Part shown: piece by piece, positions 1 through 15,665 of the stretch
Layout: each line of letters opens with the position of its first letter
Numbering within the stretch: the first letter of the stretch is position 1
NCBI GenBank assembly: GCA_022829145.1
Contig: CM040761.1
Coordinates: forward strand, 13,822,245-13,886,244
DNA length: 64,000 nucleotides
Origin: Albula goreensis
Taxonomy: Eukaryota > Chordata > Actinopteri > Albuliformes > Albulidae
Reading direction: 5' to 3'
Program-made: the position numbers and the translations under genes
The notes under the pieces: generated by a model
Seen by the model: the letters and a program-made list of their open reading frames with translations, nothing else
What the model was told of the DNA's origin: nothing
Database searches by the model: none

Positions 1-3000
1 ACTTTGATGAAGTATAACCAAACCTTGAGGTTGGTAATAACCTAAGGGCCAATGAATATCTGTTAAGTGGAATGGTCTCATGCAGGTTGGGCAATTAAAG
101 GTGATTATTCAAAGCCACAAGATTATCCAGTGTTATATTGGAAAATAATCACTAAAATGATGTCCTCATAATGTCCTCACTAAACTCGTTCCCATATAAT
201 AGAAAACAAAAGGCATAAAACCAAAATGATTTGTGGGTCTGTAGCATCTGACACACACTGTGGAAAGATGCTCTTTGTTTGGACACTGAGATCCATGCCA
301 CATGCTGTTTGTACAGTCTTGATCTGTCCAAACAGTGGGTTAGGACACTGAGACAGAAACTGCATTTGCCAGCTGGAAAAATTATAAACCGTGGCAGATG
401 TGGGGATGAGTAAGTCAGTACAGGAATATAGGAAAAAAAATGTATTGGGTCTTTACTTTGATTTGGGAGTGAAATGTACTCAAAATCAGATCCTGTTTTG
501 GCCATTCTTTGGCTGATGCTGAGGATAATTCTTCACCAATAACCTAAACAAAGTTGGCCAGGTCTTACCGATCACATTATTCTCATATCCCCATTTTTCT
601 ACATATCAGCTCACCGACAAGAATGTCTCAGTTTGAAATTACAGTTTTCAAGCATACGTTTTGCAGTGACTTCAAAACAGGAAACCAATTTAAAAAAACT
701 GCAATAGCTGATGTAGAAAATATATGGAAATCACCATGTTAGTGAAGTATAAGATTATTGTCATCTACCAATGCTAGCATTTAACTGCATAGATGATATC
801 TGTGCCAAGTAGTAGATCAGTGTGGATGAACAGGAGAAAACAGGGGAAGGGGTTGGCACAGGAGGAGTTTTGAGGAGGGTGAAAATTTAAATGTTCAGAA
901 TTGAGAAAATCCATCCTCAGAAATCTGATGGCAGCAATGCGATTGCAGAAAGCTTAGGCGACAAAAGTTAGCAAAGTTATCCAGTCTAGAGCCAAGACTA
1001 AAGAGGAATTAACCCAGCTGGGTATTATGAGTAGGCCAGGGAATGGTGAAGAATGTGTCTGGGTGTCGCAGTATGGCACAGTGCAGTATGCATCTGAGGA
1101 TACCATGTTGCTCCCGAAGTGCTGTTGTGTTTTATCTGAAGTTGTTTGTCATTTGCTTTATTAATATGAGATAAATACAAAAAAGAAATTGCAGTGTCTG
1201 TTTGACAGTATGGTAGTTATCAAGAAGCTTATTACCGTTATTCAGCTTGCCAAAGAAATGTTTATGTACTGCTGTATTTTCTCTTTTAAAACAGTCCATC
1301 CTAATACATGCATTTGGCCTGTAATTTCGCACAGCAGGGTAGTCATAAAACTTGAATGAATCTGTATGCTCATTCAGTTTTACCGAATTGTTCTGAAAGT
1401 TGATGTACTTCTCTTGGTATCAGATGGCAACCCATATTTTAGATTCATGCCAGTGGCTTTTTTTCTGGTACAACAATCTTTTTTGACAAGTGTCAAAATA
1501 GCAACATGGTTTAGGGAAAATGCAATGGAAAAATCATTTGTTCTTAGCAACAGACAGCTGGTGGATGCCTACAGTTGGAATAGTGCACGTTTCTACTTAG
1601 GCACTTGTTTTCCTTAGAATTAATATCAGGTTGTGCTCTGAGAGGAAAAGGAAAGCTCCATGCCCCCTTATTAAGCCTGGTGCATCACACTGAGCAGATG
1701 GAAATTAAATCCTATAGTAACTATCCCGCCTTCAGTTGTGCTCTGGCACGGAGCCTGTGGCAGAGTCTGTCTCAGGGACATTATTTATTGAACAAAGCAC
1801 ACTCGTCATTTCTAAGAAGGAGGTGTGAGCTGCATGAGCCCTGAGACAGTGTTGAATCCTTCACGCGGGTGAAGGGCATGTTTGAATTTGCCACTTAAGT
1901 CAATAGATACATTTGCAATAACTGTCAAGTCCAGGATCACATCGACATAACACTGATTTAATTCCCTTTGTAATTACGTTGAAGTCATTTTCATTAACTT
2001 TGGTTACGAAAGTGCACATTTGAAATGGAATTTAAAAACAGAAGGTCCTAAAAGAATAATACATTTCAATATTGTTTGAAACTCTTGCTAAAGTATGTGT
2101 TATAAAGCCCTCATAACTGTGTCATAAGCACTAAATAGAGCTAAAACGGCTGATAACAGGAAGTGATGATGATATGATTGTGGTAGTGTGCACATTTGAC
2201 GTGAGGACATATGGCCACTATGATGCGTCATCAGGATCATTATGCAACACTTCTGTAACAAATGGAATAAATGCAGGTACCTCATAAGTAAAGGGCATCT
2301 GAATCCCAGCTCATCGCATATCACAACAGCTGGGAGTGTGACCCACTTGTTTCATTATTGCCTGACTCTATTCTTTGATCAAGACCTTATTGTGGAAAAC
2401 TATGTAGTACACTCAGTTGCACACAAGTAGTACAGGATATCACTTTCAAAACACTGCATTTCATTTTTGCTCTTCAATGGTGAACACTGCAGATGTTTTA
2501 ATTCAATCAACAGTGTAGCTCAGATAGCTCTTGCAAGTGTAAATGTGACACTGTTATTATAAAAAATTATTATTATTTGTTCTGTTCTCATTATTAATGC
2601 AAGCTAAAGTGAACACAGGACATTTACATTACTGACTGATTCAAAATGGTTGCATCTCCCGCAAATTGCTGTGAGCCAACTTTAAAGAGTTGTGTTTTTG
2701 GATTTTGTAACTGTTTTTTTTCGACCCCTCTTCTTGATTTGTGCCGTCACCCTGCAGAGGTGAGCTAGAGATGTTATTTGAAATAGGAACAGCACTGAAC
2801 TTTAAGCTTTGTCCAAAGGCACGTTAGTCTTTAACTCAGTGTCACCCGTCTGTGTGGTCACAATGAATGTCTCAATTTGCCTGTTCTATTGATTCGAAAA
2901 GAAACATTTTATCTTGCTCTCTCCCGCAGAGCCTTGGCTGTGACTAATCAGCCACACTGTTGCATGGGGCAGTTTCCCTAACAAATAACATTGACAAAAT

Positions 3001-6000
3001 GGACCACAGCAGACCACAGGCCCCAGCATGGCTGCTGTGCTAGGAACGTACATCGAGATAGGATTTCTCTCCTTTGGACACGACTTCAGCTCCATCTCCA
3101 GAAAAAAAAACAATGCATCATCTCATTTTTCAAAAATATCAAAGGAAAACGTCTCTCAAATCACCAGTAATATAAAAGCACAGGCAGGCAACCCAAACGA
3201 GCGACTGGGAATCCTCGCTCACGCATGCGGTCCCACCCACACTCAGCCATTTCGTCAACGTGCCAGTGAGACGGCATCAGCAGGCTTCAGCCTCCTCAGG
3301 ATACAATGCCAGATACCTCTCCGCTTACTCACTCCATTCCACGCGATGACATCGTAGAGCTGTGGAGTGGGTGCCTGCTGATGTTTGCGCCTTTGATTAA
3401 GCTTTTCTGTCTGAGTTCAAACATGTTTTCCCTTATTATTTGCATGGTAATGTGTTGCATCTTCTCCCCTCTGTCTGTTATTGATTTATCTTACTCAAGT
3501 CTCTTTTCATAAGCATGTCTGTTAAGAGGATAAATAATCCTCAACACATTCAATTTTTTTTCTTCTTTTCGGCCCTGTGCACTGTTATGCAGAGCACATC
3601 CTACACGTTCTCCCTCCTGTTACTTTTGTGGCTGTGAGCATTTTCTGGTGTCAGCCATACTGAAGCTATGACTTGCTTTGAGGAGCTCAGCCGAGGAACA
3701 TATCTGTCTGAAATAAGAAAGACATGCTCTTGGTCGTGTGTACATTTACAGTCATTTAGACCTTACACAGAAACTTTTATATAAAGCATTGTTTGAGTTA
3801 GTTCATCCAACAACTTTTGAAGAACAGCACAAAAAAGTAAAGATAAAAACAATTACTCAGATCCATCAAAATGTGTGCTTGTGACTATGTCCAGGTAATC
3901 CTGTCAAAGTAAGGGTGTCTCTCTCCAATGCTGGAGCAATAAAGAATGTGAGGTATGAGAATTTAAAGAATCCATTTTTAGAGAGTGACATTGTGATTAT
4001 ATTGTGTCACTACCATTTGTAACCAATAGAATGAGCTATTTCAGTTGTTGAGCTGGCTTCTTGCTCTTATCCTTATACACTGCAATTTAAAAAGGAAACT
4101 TTTTTCATCAAAGTTTAGCTAAGCCTTTCAGTTCTCTGACTATATTTATCTCTGACACTACACTTCATTTTTTCATGTTATACAGCAATAATTTGTCCTT
4201 TTGTCCTTGTTTTTTTTTGGTTGTTGCTTTAGATACTCAAGAAAAATATTTCTAATCATATCTGATTAGATACCTGAACTGACAGTTTTGCTGGGATATA
4301 CAATTAAAAAAGTAAGCAAGAATAACGTTTCAGTAACATGGGTAGTTAAGAGTGCCCAAAACCATGGTAAACTTAAAAGGCTTGCAGTGCCTAACTGAAG
4401 ACTGGATTCAGTATCTACTGTGTATAAGAGATGTGAGATTTTTGAAATCGCGAGACCAGAATTTGAATGGATTATTATGTTTTAGTTTTGTACCAGGGTG
4501 ACACAAATGTGAAGCTCGTGCTCATGAGGGTTATCTAAGGACTCTTCACAGCCCGTTTGTAATGAGATCTCTGTGAATGTAACATGTCAGCCATTACAGC
4601 TGTCCTCAGTTACGAATTTTTTAATCAAACATGAATTAAAGACAACTAATCACAGACTAAGAGAACAAAAGAAACCAGATGAATTAAATTGTGGAAAGTG
4701 AAAGTATTCACAAACTTGTTTTATCGAGGCAAACAATGACATTTTAATGAGCACATTTAAAGGTGAAAGTTAAAGCCGAAATATCAGCATAGCTCATTCA
4801 AAGAAAAAAGTATGTCTTGGAGAGAGTGTGTGACCTTCTTTTAAAATGTAATTTAATGTCGAGGGGGCACACTGTGAATTTGGCTGCTGTTTTGGCAGCC
4901 ACTCTAGACCATTTGTAATCAGCACCTCATCTGCTGTCCACAGCTGTTGTAAGGACACCACTGAGTTCCCTGTGTCCCATGTATCGGTGATAAGCACACA
5001 ACCAGACACAGTGTAAGCTCTGGTACATCAGATCTTTTCATTGGAGACAGTATAATCTTTCAGTATGGAAGGTGCTATAAGGCAATATGTAAAAAATCAT
5101 AATAACCACTAAACATGCATAAATCCATATCTGAGTTAATATTTGACAATTTCCTCAATGTCGAATTGAAAACCAAATTAATATGCAATGCCATATCATG
5201 GAAACCCTAAGGTTTTCAGTGTATAGCAATAACTTCTTTGGAAGTGAGAGGGAACCATTGATATTGAAATGTATCTCTGGTTCTTACCTCCAATTATTTT
5301 TGAAGAGCAGTCAGTCCTTGGTCTCTGTGTCTTCTGAACCAGCTGCCCCTCAAATGTCTTCTCTTTTTTTCTTTGCCGGTGCAAACTAATGCAAGCCTCA
5401 CTGCAGCAACTTCTTACTCTGTTTTTGCAAACAGCATGTTTGTCACTTTAAACTCACATCACCCAGTGTGAGTGTTACCATTGGGCCACACTGAGAAGTG
5501 AGCACCTGCTGACAGTGAGTCTGAGAACCTGTCACAGAGGGTGTGAGATGGGCCGTTTATTTGTGATCATTTGGGACTGGTACATCTCAAGATTTCTTCA
5601 GCCTATGAGGGAAGGAGATTTAGCTTGCTATCACTACATAGTAAATTGCATTCAGACTTCACAGACATTAATACTATTAGGATAGCCCATAAGTTGTAGG
5701 AAATTAAAATACCTCACCAGCAGTGAAAAATGTAGTAATGAGAATTAAAGTGCTCTCTGTGACTCACTGATTTCACCCAATATTTGGAGTTTGTTGAATC
5801 AAAAGTTTGGGAGAAGTATTTTCAGACAGCCCCTCACTCAAATACCTCAATCTGTCCAATCTGGTTTTCTGCACAGGTACTACATTGCCGTGTATCTTAT
5901 CTCCCATCACGCACACTGCTTCCAGCATCCCTCCCGTCTCTGCCATCATGTCTTCCACCCTTTCTTCTGTGTTTCTCCTTCTCATGGTCCGGTGTTTGGT

Positions 6001-7185
6001 TGGTCTGGTGGAGGTTCACCTCATCCGAAAACAGTGAGGCATGACGCTGCCCCCCTGGACTCCAAGCCCAAGATCAAATGTCTGCACCATTATACAACTT
6101 GCCACATCACAATAAACTCCTTCCAAACAAATTCAGTGTTGTCTAAGAATTCATTCTACTGAATTGTATCATGGTGTGAAGAGAAAAATGTGCTGATAGG
6201 TTAAAGCAAGTCTTATGATTGATAGCTCATTGTAGCTTCACACATTGTGGGCCCAAGAAACAACTCTGTCACTGCTACCAACAGGCCAGAGCAAGCAATT
6301 AGCTGTGTCAGGGCCAGTTTCCTTTGGACGAAGCTCTTTAAATGTCACACCTGAATTGAACAGTAGTTTTTGTGATGTTTGTTGAGACTGTTTGAACAAA
6401 CTAGTGAGGTGCAGTTAGAAGTTATTTAGATCACACCAAAGTACCTGCAAAAGTAGGTCAGCGCTGAAAAATTGCACAGCTAAAACCTAAATAAGGGTGA
6501 GACACGAAAATACTACACAATGCAAAGGACTCTGACTCCCAGAGTTATTGGATTAAGAATAATAACTGCCTTGTGAAAAAAAAGATGTACAAATGTAATG
6601 GCTGTGCCTTTGGAGACTCTCTGTGGAGAATGTTTGTTCAAATAATGAACACTATTTCAAAAAGAGATTGTCTGCAAAATGAGTTCATCAATGAAATGTG
6701 GAAAGTTTTGGCTCATCTTCAGCATCATGTCTCATATGTTGTATCATTGTACAAATACAGAAATAAAAACAACAAGGTAAAGCACATAGGTTATAATAAA
6801 ACAAGCTATGTTTTGAAAAAAGAGACAATTACATGGTGAAGACCAAAGGACACAGTTCCTTAAAAAGGTCAGCCATTTAAGGTTAAGACGAAAATACTTT
6901 GATCAGAACTGAAGAGAGAAGAAAAGCTGGTTTCTCTGCAAGAGAGGATTTGTATAATTAATTTCTTTTGTGGTGACAGTACAAGTACTTCTGATGGGAA
7001 TTTCACATTGAAGTCATTTGATGTTGCCTGTTTTTCATATGTTTTCCTTTATTTTTAGTGCCAGATTCTTGAATTTGTTCTAGCTAAAAACTACTTTAGT
7101 TTAAAAAAAATATTTAATTGTTGTGACTGCACAGATATCCTTAATACAAAATTATGATGTCTAGAAAATGGCGTGGCATATGGAA

Positions 7186-7188
<3 letters not shown>

Positions 7189-7277
<89 letters not shown>
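7189..7277 (+). repeat. (TG)n microsatellite, about 88 bp
   Basis: An essentially uninterrupted TG run of about 44 units. It creates spurious Val-Cys and Thr-His reading frames on the two strands. In the transcript it would be a (UG)n tract. Confidence 0.98.
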
Positions 7278-7281
<4 letters not shown>

Positions 7282-10200
7282 GCATTTCAGAGGGAAATGG
7301 CAAAGATAAGATTTAATTGTCATAGAACGTTGCATTGTGGAGGGCAACAAATGAGCTGTCATGAGCCTTGTGGAAATGGAAACACTGTTAGGGTTGTCAT
7401 GACAGTGACATGGGGTCAGCATGCAAAAAGTGTTCCTGTCGTCAGTGGACAGCAAACCAGTGATGAAAGAGTGCAGGAGAGGCTAGAGAGAGTCCAAATA
7501 GTCAGTCAACTAACAGCTGAGTATGACAGTGGGGTTGACAGAAGTACATCAGAACATATCAATTTCCGTATTTATTCTTGGATAGGGTCTGGCAGCCAAC
7601 AACCTAACCGATTTCCACTCCTTTCATCGTACTATCATTTCACGTCCTTAAAGTTCTTTCCATCATTAAAGTTATTTCTGTCTCTACCTGTGCAGTTCCA
7701 TGCAACGATTAACTATTTGTGTTCAGTTATTAGTGTGATAGTACATGAGGACATGTTACATGTGATTACACAAAATGATAGCTACCAATAAATCAAGCAG
7801 CTGGTTTCACTAATGTACGGAAAATTGCTGTCTCGTGCTCCATTTTAGCTAAAATTACAGCTATTCAGTAATGGTCTGTTCTTCTAGTCTGTTCTTCTTC
7901 TACAGAAGCAGGTATGATATAGCTGTACAGGAATAAGTGTAATTTAATTTACAGTGTTACTGTGTCTGTTGAATCACTGCCAAAGATGGCCATTAAGGTC
8001 CATATCATGAATGGTGATCTAAAATTGGCAGATGTATCATTTTAAGCTCCTTTAAAATCCACTTGACAATTTGCATCAGATAAATGTTGTGTGCTCTGCA
8101 AAGGGATTCATTACATACCTTGCATGCATAGTGGGTATCTATAATTAGTGGTTCTTTGATGGAAGATTTCAGGAAAAGGTTGTACGTTTTCTCAGTCTGT
8201 GACATAAAACCAGTGGCATGGAACACAGTGTGTACACTATGTCAAACTATGGATGTAAATCACAGACCACAGTTTACTTTTGCATTACTCTCTGCAGCAA
8301 ATTAAATGTGAAGGGAAATGTTTTAGTGGCATAAAACAGCAGGGATGGTTTTTAAACTTTTAGTGTTCAGATTTCTTCATCATTTGTCCACATTGGACAA
8401 GTACTGGGGTGTCCTTGATGATACGATGAGGCAGAGAATAAGGTGAATGGCTAGTTAGATGACTGCAGTGGGAGGGACTGTGTCTGAAACTGTACTGTTA
8501 AGGGTTTAAAGAGCACAGTAAGAGCACAGTAAGCAGTTTTCTCCTTGCTTTAAAATGCCTATAAAAGATGAATGGAGGAATTTTCTGATTTGACACCTTG
8601 GGGATCCCTTGCTCGGCACATCAGACTCACTTCTGAATGTTATGAAATTTCTTGCCGAGTTATGTATCCTATTACCATATGCTGCCTGCAAAGTGTCAAG
8701 GTATTTTCCATCGGAAACCTCGAGGAGGAGATCCTTTTGATTAAGGAGCGATGCTCTTGGAGGCGATCTGTGAAAGAGGTGTGTGAGGCTGGTTGAGTCA
8801 GACAGGGGATTTCTGTTTTTCTGGGTCATTTGGCCTGGTTCTCTTTTACCCGATGGATCCGTTGGCTGGGAGAGCAGAGGATCGGCTGTGTTGCACTGCC
8901 CTTGATTCCTCCGCTGGTTCCGCCAGCTGACCATACAGACGGCGACATTAGCTTCACTTATCACAACTTCCTGTGTGCCATGATTATTATCACCTGGTAC
9001 TGAAAACCCCCAGGCTAGTCCATCGGATCAATAACTCCCCATGAAATCCAAGGATGCTCTCTGTCAAACATGTCTGCCAAATCCCTCTGAGGAGAGTAGC
9101 TGGAGGTGTGCGCCTCTCCCACGGAGAGGTATACCCACCGCTCCCTGGAAAGGATTTGGTACCCAGCCCGTTTTATAACATGAGCCCATTATTTCACAGC
9201 GCCACATTCCGGAGTGTTCTCTGCCAGAGGAAGAGGGTATGGCTGCAAGGATATTAATGAGGTAAAGCTTCAGAGTGTCTGCAGCACTGCTGCTTCATGC
9301 AGCCCCAGCCCCTCAGACTGAGATGGGGATTCCTCACTCTTACACTCACAATCATAGGCACTGTGGCAATTAAAAGGATGTAAAAATATAACTTCATAAT
9401 GACCTCATAAGGATCAAACCCTGCATATATTTTTGTACAAACAGCAGACTATACCATACAACAAATACACATCTGAAAGAGATTTTATTAAGAACATGTG
9501 TTACTTGTTTTACAAATGAAGCATTGTGTAGATTAACCACTTACCTCCAGGAATTACACATGTTAGAACATTTGTCTGATTTGTTGTTTAAAAACTTCCA
9601 TGCTTAGAGACTGAAATAACAATCCTGTGTTCCTTGAATTTTGTGACCACTCAAACTGAAGGAGGATCCTCCACCAGATATAGAAGTAGTTAAGGCTGTG
9701 GTCTGACTACAACCACAGGTTAAGGTGACCGCGCTAAGAAGATCCAAACTGGGACAAAGAATGTGGTCAAGAAGCTATTTAAACAAATACCTGGTGAAGC
9801 AGATTCCAAAAGCAAGAGTACACAACCTAAAATGACTTACAAACCACACTATATGTCTGAGGATTTGGTTGGAAAAGGCAAATTTCAAAATGAGGGGAAG
9901 AACTGACATGATAAAAGTTAATTTGCTTCCTCTGGGGGAATGTAGTGGGAACATTGACAGGAACAGTTGGTGCCTGTACATCTTTCTGCACATCTCCTTC
10001 TCCCATCCACATATATCAAACCCGTCAAACAAGCACAAAAGGTGTTTTTGGAATATTTAAATCAGGTGATTGCAGCTGGCTTGATTTTAATTTTTAACTT
10101 TTGTACTTCTGCTGCAGAAATCGGAAGAAAAAACGGCTTACGTGTGCAATCTACCAAAAATCAGCATATTCTCGAAAAGTGGGGCCATTGCTATACTTAG

Positions 10201-12121
10201 TAAATTAGCCCCTGAGTGTTCTAGTTCATTCCACAATGCGGGAATTCTGCGTTTCAAATGAGGCCTCTTGATTCCATGTGGGTGCCAGAGGAGACGAAGG
10301 CGTCCTCCCCCAGGGAGCGACCCATGCAGAAAATAGCCATGAGAACAGTCGAGCTCCATGTTAAAAGAGTACAACAACCATGTATGCGGGACGCTTGGGC
10401 ACTGAAAGCTGAACTCTGCCACTCCGCGTCGCTTAAGGAGCTAGAGTAACAACCCACAGTGCAGACCGTACCTCCAAAGATTAATGCGAATGGGGTGTTA
10501 ACTATACACACAGGGCAATGCAATGCATTACCGTGACAACTATCACTGTTCATATTAAAGACACGATGATCAATCTCCTACTTTTATTGCTCTTTTTTCC
10601 TGGTCTCCAAAATGTTATAGTGGCTTACTTCACATGGACCTGTTTCACATAAGCAAAAGCATAGCTACAAATCGAATTTGTAACCATGATTCCCTTAGGA
10701 TCATGGTCTCAGTACCTAGTGGTAGAGTACTGTGTCTGTTCTGTAAGTAGTAATTTGTAAAAAGCAGTAAAAATTATGTATTATTATGAAAATTAATGCG
10801 CACTACACAGTTTTAAAAATAAGCATGCAAACTCAAAATATTTTTGTATTGTATTCATATTTCTGCTGTAATTTGGTTCATTTATTTTTGTTCAGTTTTG
10901 CAGAATTATTCCAGTGTCTCAGTAGATAGAATGGTGATGGGGCATTGCTCATGGGGCAATTTCACTAGCAACTGCCAGATTAGGCCATGGAAACAAGGTG
11001 TGTGGACTCAATCAGTGAAATAAATACATTTTTAATAAATCTGGTGCTGAAACACACCAAAAACCAGCAGATACTTCAAACCTCAAGGACTGGAGTTTGA
11101 GATCCCTGATCAAAAACCTGGAGAGAATGACCACGGGAAAAAAACACCCAGAAGGCAACAAATAAATAAGAAAACAAGGGATTTGAGCCATGAGTGTATT
11201 GAAGGCTGGAGTAAGTCAGCACTCTGTCTCACTCCATCTGGGGTGTTCACAGCCAACAAGCCCTAACATGACAAGATGTAACAGCCAAAGCGTCCATCGG
11301 TGATAGGCCACAATCTGGGAGAACACAAGTCTCAACGCCTCGCCAAGATCAACACGTCAACCGTGGCCTCGGCCTCATCATTGTTTTCGCTCTGCCAGCT
11401 TCGCTGCATCAGAAATGAAAGGTCACTGGCTTGTTTTAGCATGCTGCAGTAGCCTTTCACTGAGACTGGGCAGCACTTTAGTATCCTTAAAGGGGAACTC
11501 CATCATTTGGCTCGTCCTGCCTTACCTTCAGAATAATAGGTGTGACGTGTATTCGATGTGTCAGAATCAAAGCTTTCATCTGTATCTGCACAAGAACAAC
11601 AGAAGTGACAGTGTCATTGGAATACATCCAAACTATTCTTATAAATTAAGTGAAGATAAAAGAGAGAATATTGACTATATAATGGCTGCAAATTTACTGT
11701 TTTCTTTTTTTCCTTAAGTCATACTCTCAATATTTCAGTCATAACAGTTTGGGGGGGTTTCCTTTGGTTTCATATGAACTGCATTCAATTCTCTAAAATG
11801 GCAGAAAGGGGAGGTGTGACACCAGGGCAAGGTTGTCTTTAATGGGGTTATTTTCCAGTGGGGAGATATTATGTGTGATACAGGAATTACATGATGCTTA
11901 TGGCATGGACCAACATATTCAATTCATTTTTTACCCGAATGTAATATGCTGATCATAAACAGTTGTGCCCTACAGACGGTCAAAACAAAATCCATGTTAA
12001 TAATTACTTCACTATGTCAAGCATGAAATGGCTGCAAGCACAGCAAGACAGAGCAGAGCGTGATCACACATCTGACCGGCTGAAAAGGAGTAAACCCAGA
12101 ACAAATGTTTTTCTGTGTAAA

Positions 12122-12259
<138 letters not shown>

Positions 12260-15200
12260 ATTGTTTAAAGGGTTTGAATATAAGCTGTTGAAAGAAAATT
12301 AAAATGACAAAATGGAATGTTTCACATCCACATTGCTTCACAGCAAATAGTCTTCAATATTATCAACACTGCAACAATGTCGGAATAAACATCTGTTGTT
12401 TACTTATGTTAAGTAGAACTGAGAATCACTGCATACATACATATTAACACTATTACTTTGTTTTCCTCTTTTACTGAAATTTCAAAGGAGAAATTGAAAA
12501 TGAAGAGAAATCTTTTTTGTAATTTAAAAATATTCTCTTGGTAATCACTGTCGTCAGAACAGAACATTCTGATGGCACCCTTTGATCTGTAGTAATTTTG
12601 AGCCAATACCCAGGCTTTGCATTGTTAGAACAGAACATGGATTTTGCAACATACATTTTATATTTTACTGCAATCAGCTATATAGAGGATTGTGTAATAA
12701 ACACATAAAATATGTTGCAATTTATATAACCTCTTGGGACAAATGGGTAGTAATATGATAAAATATGGGAACAAAATGGCAATGTTACCATTAAATTACC
12801 TGAACTTCCCAGAGAGTGTAAGCATCATTACACAGGAACAAAGAGCAAAGTACCAATTACATTAATTACATTAAATTTTATTGCTGCTTTAAGTGCTAAC
12901 ATAAGCTGTTTAATGTAATTACTAGATAGTGAGAGAAAAAAATTTTAAAAAAATACCTGCTTCGCCTCTGAAACTAATAAACATATTGTAAACAAGCAGG
13001 TTATGCATTAGTCCTGCACTTGGTCAAAATGTACTGTATTTCTGTGTTTCGCTCGTAAACATGGAGACATAGAGCAAGTGATACATAAAAGATCATGTCT
13101 CCCTCTTGACTTTCCCTTCCAACATGCTGTACCATCCAAAGGTTGTCTCAAAAATATATAGTCTGAAAAGTCGGTCCCTGCTGTTGTGCTTGGCTTCTGT
13201 CCTGAGTGGCATGTAAATATTTATATGTTCCACTGCTATTTTACAGTCTTTTAAATATTTTACAGAGCACATGATATAGTGTGGTACTTCTAGTCTTGAT
13301 GGGAATGCAGTAGAAACTACTACCATGCCAACCAAAGTATTTCAAACTGTAGTATCAGCATTGAGTGTTAGTGGTGTGTGTACAGGGCTATAGACCTGGA
13401 AGTGTGGAGCTGCAGGCATGGGGGGAATCCTTATTAAACCCTAGTCTGTGTCCCATGAGAGGAGATTTCCCCTTATAACCTGGCCATGTAAGTATAAATC
13501 TGACTTCCTGGGTGACGTGTGACAGCGCTCCATCTCCCCAGGTCGAGTCGATGAGCAAACCTTTGTTTCTTCCTGTGGCGGTAGTTTCTTTTGTTGCTTT
13601 CCTGCTCATTAAAGAGGAAAATTATCCTGACATTCAGTTTGGGATGCATGCCCGCTTCAGACAAACAGGCTCACAGTGACACTACACTGAGTCATTCCTT
13701 AGCATATTCTGACCTGGTTCATCCCTAATTCTTTTGGGTTTTATTTCTGCTTGAAGTTCTTAGAAATAATAAATTATACAGAGAATTTAATTAGAGCGAG
13801 GGGGTGAGGGGGGCCCATTGAATTCGCTGCTCTATGGATTTCACACACAAATCACATTGAAAGCTTTGCATGACAGTAAAACAGAACGATATCATTATGG
13901 CGAATAGCATGGGAGCTCTGCTGGGAACCCTTGGATTAAGACATTTATTTTTAGCTGAAAATGGGCTGAGCCAGTCTCTGGCTAGAGAAATCTCTCATTT
14001 GTATGCAGGTCATTGTGGATGACAGGAATTCTGCAAGAAAATTACTCCTCATAAACCTGAATTTGAACGAAACATTCACTTTAATGAGCAATATTCCTCT
14101 TAGTCATTACAATTTTAAAATTGAATATGAAAATATTTCCCCACTGAGACAAAATGTCATAGTTCTGTTAAGTGTAATAAATGTGATTAGAATATACCCC
14201 TAGAATCTGTCCCATGCCACAAGCCTTACCACTTTTGCCTAATATGTACTTTGTTGTAATGTTACTATTGAAATGAATAGTGTTGTTATTGTTGTTTTTC
14301 ATTTCATATCTGTACTGTCTTTTTGAAAGTGTGTTCAGTCTAGCAAGGTGACTAGTGACCTCTAATTTTGTACTGGCTTCAAATGAGACAAAATTATTTT
14401 AATTCTGGTCAGCATGCATCTGTCAACCAGGAACATTATGATATTAATAGATTAATGGCAATATATGTTGCACATACATTTTGTGATGGTGAAAATAGCT
14501 TGGCTGGTTCAAACCTCCAGCAGAAATTAACCTCATCTGAACTTGCACAAAACTGCTACTTTGTATTGCTCAAGAACAGTGGTAAATTACTTCAACAATT
14601 ACCTTTTATAGAATCTGAGTAATGAGAAAGAAAATCCACCAAGGACACTTTATGGGTTGTTAGAGATATATAGAAGTTACTTGCATTGTTTTTGTAGCAG
14701 AGTGAGAAGTTCAAGTAAACAACATTTATGAATCAGGGAGAACTCCAGATAGGCATTTCAGCATTAGCACAAACACCTATATAACATGTCACAATATCTC
14801 AGAATTGGCTTTTACATTTCCATTAGGGTGGAAAATGAAATGAAAATGCACATTTTATGAATCACTATGAAAATGTGTATTTGATTGCTTACTGTGGAAT
14901 TACCAGTGCTCAGAGTTTCTTCCTGACAAACCATTATTACATTTCACTCTTAATTTTTTTTTTTTTTTTTTTTTGGTTAGGTTGCCATGAAACAAGTTTA
15001 AAAATAGAGGCTCTGCTGTTCATTTCCTGAGTAATTTTTGCATGTTTCCCTCAATCTCTGTTCTAAACCTGTTAAGTTCCAATGCAGAGAGTATCAGCTT
15101 TATTTGATATTCCTTCTTGCTTTGATTATCACATTTCATTGTGCAAGAAAAGTCATACCCTACCCCTCAAAATCATCTCAGAAATCATCTGTAGCTCATC

Positions 15201-15634
15201 TGCTCTAATGATGAATTGATCAAATTTACAGAATGCTTGCTCTGGTTGTTACTGTGCTTGCACTCTAATGGGCTGTCAAGGCCGAAACTGGCTGAAGGCT
15301 TTGTTGGAATAAACTGGACTCTGCCTTTGTGAACAACTAAAACTATCTGGGAGTTCTGACAGCTTCCTGGGAAAAAAAAAAACTGTAATTTTGTTTTCCC
15401 CTGATAAAGAATGCCAAAAAATATTTGCACACAAAATATAGTAAACCCTTTGTAATTCAAATCACTGACTTGTCCATTGTGAGCAATGCTACATGGGTAA
15501 AATCATTGTTTTGACATGAAAAAAACATACATTATTTCTATTAATCCTCCAAAAGATGTATAATAAATGTGTATGAAAACATTTCCTCCTACAGATTTGC
15601 CTAATCTTAATAAATCCATGACACACATGACCCA

Positions 15635-15661
<27 letters not shown>
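15635..15661 (+). repeat. (TG)n microsatellite, 27 bp
   Basis: A short perfect TG tract within intron 3. Confidence 0.95.

Positions 15662-15665
<4 letters not shown>

Noticed and set aside
1485-1512. Possible preceding gamma-subunit exon ending AACATG|GT
   Set aside because: The upstream codons do not give a YVNSIGPV-like strand in any frame.
5784-6162. Three overlapping + strand open frames
   Set aside because: A pyrimidine-rich stretch lacks stops in all three frames, which is composition rather than coding; none matches a family.
7168-7791. 207-codon + strand open frame with a Val-Cys repeat
   Set aside because: About a sixth of it is the TG microsatellite, which cannot contain stops; the remainder has no family resemblance and no splice context.
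8506-8964. 152-codon minus strand frame as a gene
   Set aside because: No recognisable domain, low-complexity ends and no start context; kept only as a low-interest observation.
14954-14974. 21-base T run as the tail of a minus strand retrocopy or SINE
   Set aside because: No recognisable element lies on the adjoining side and no flanking duplication is visible.
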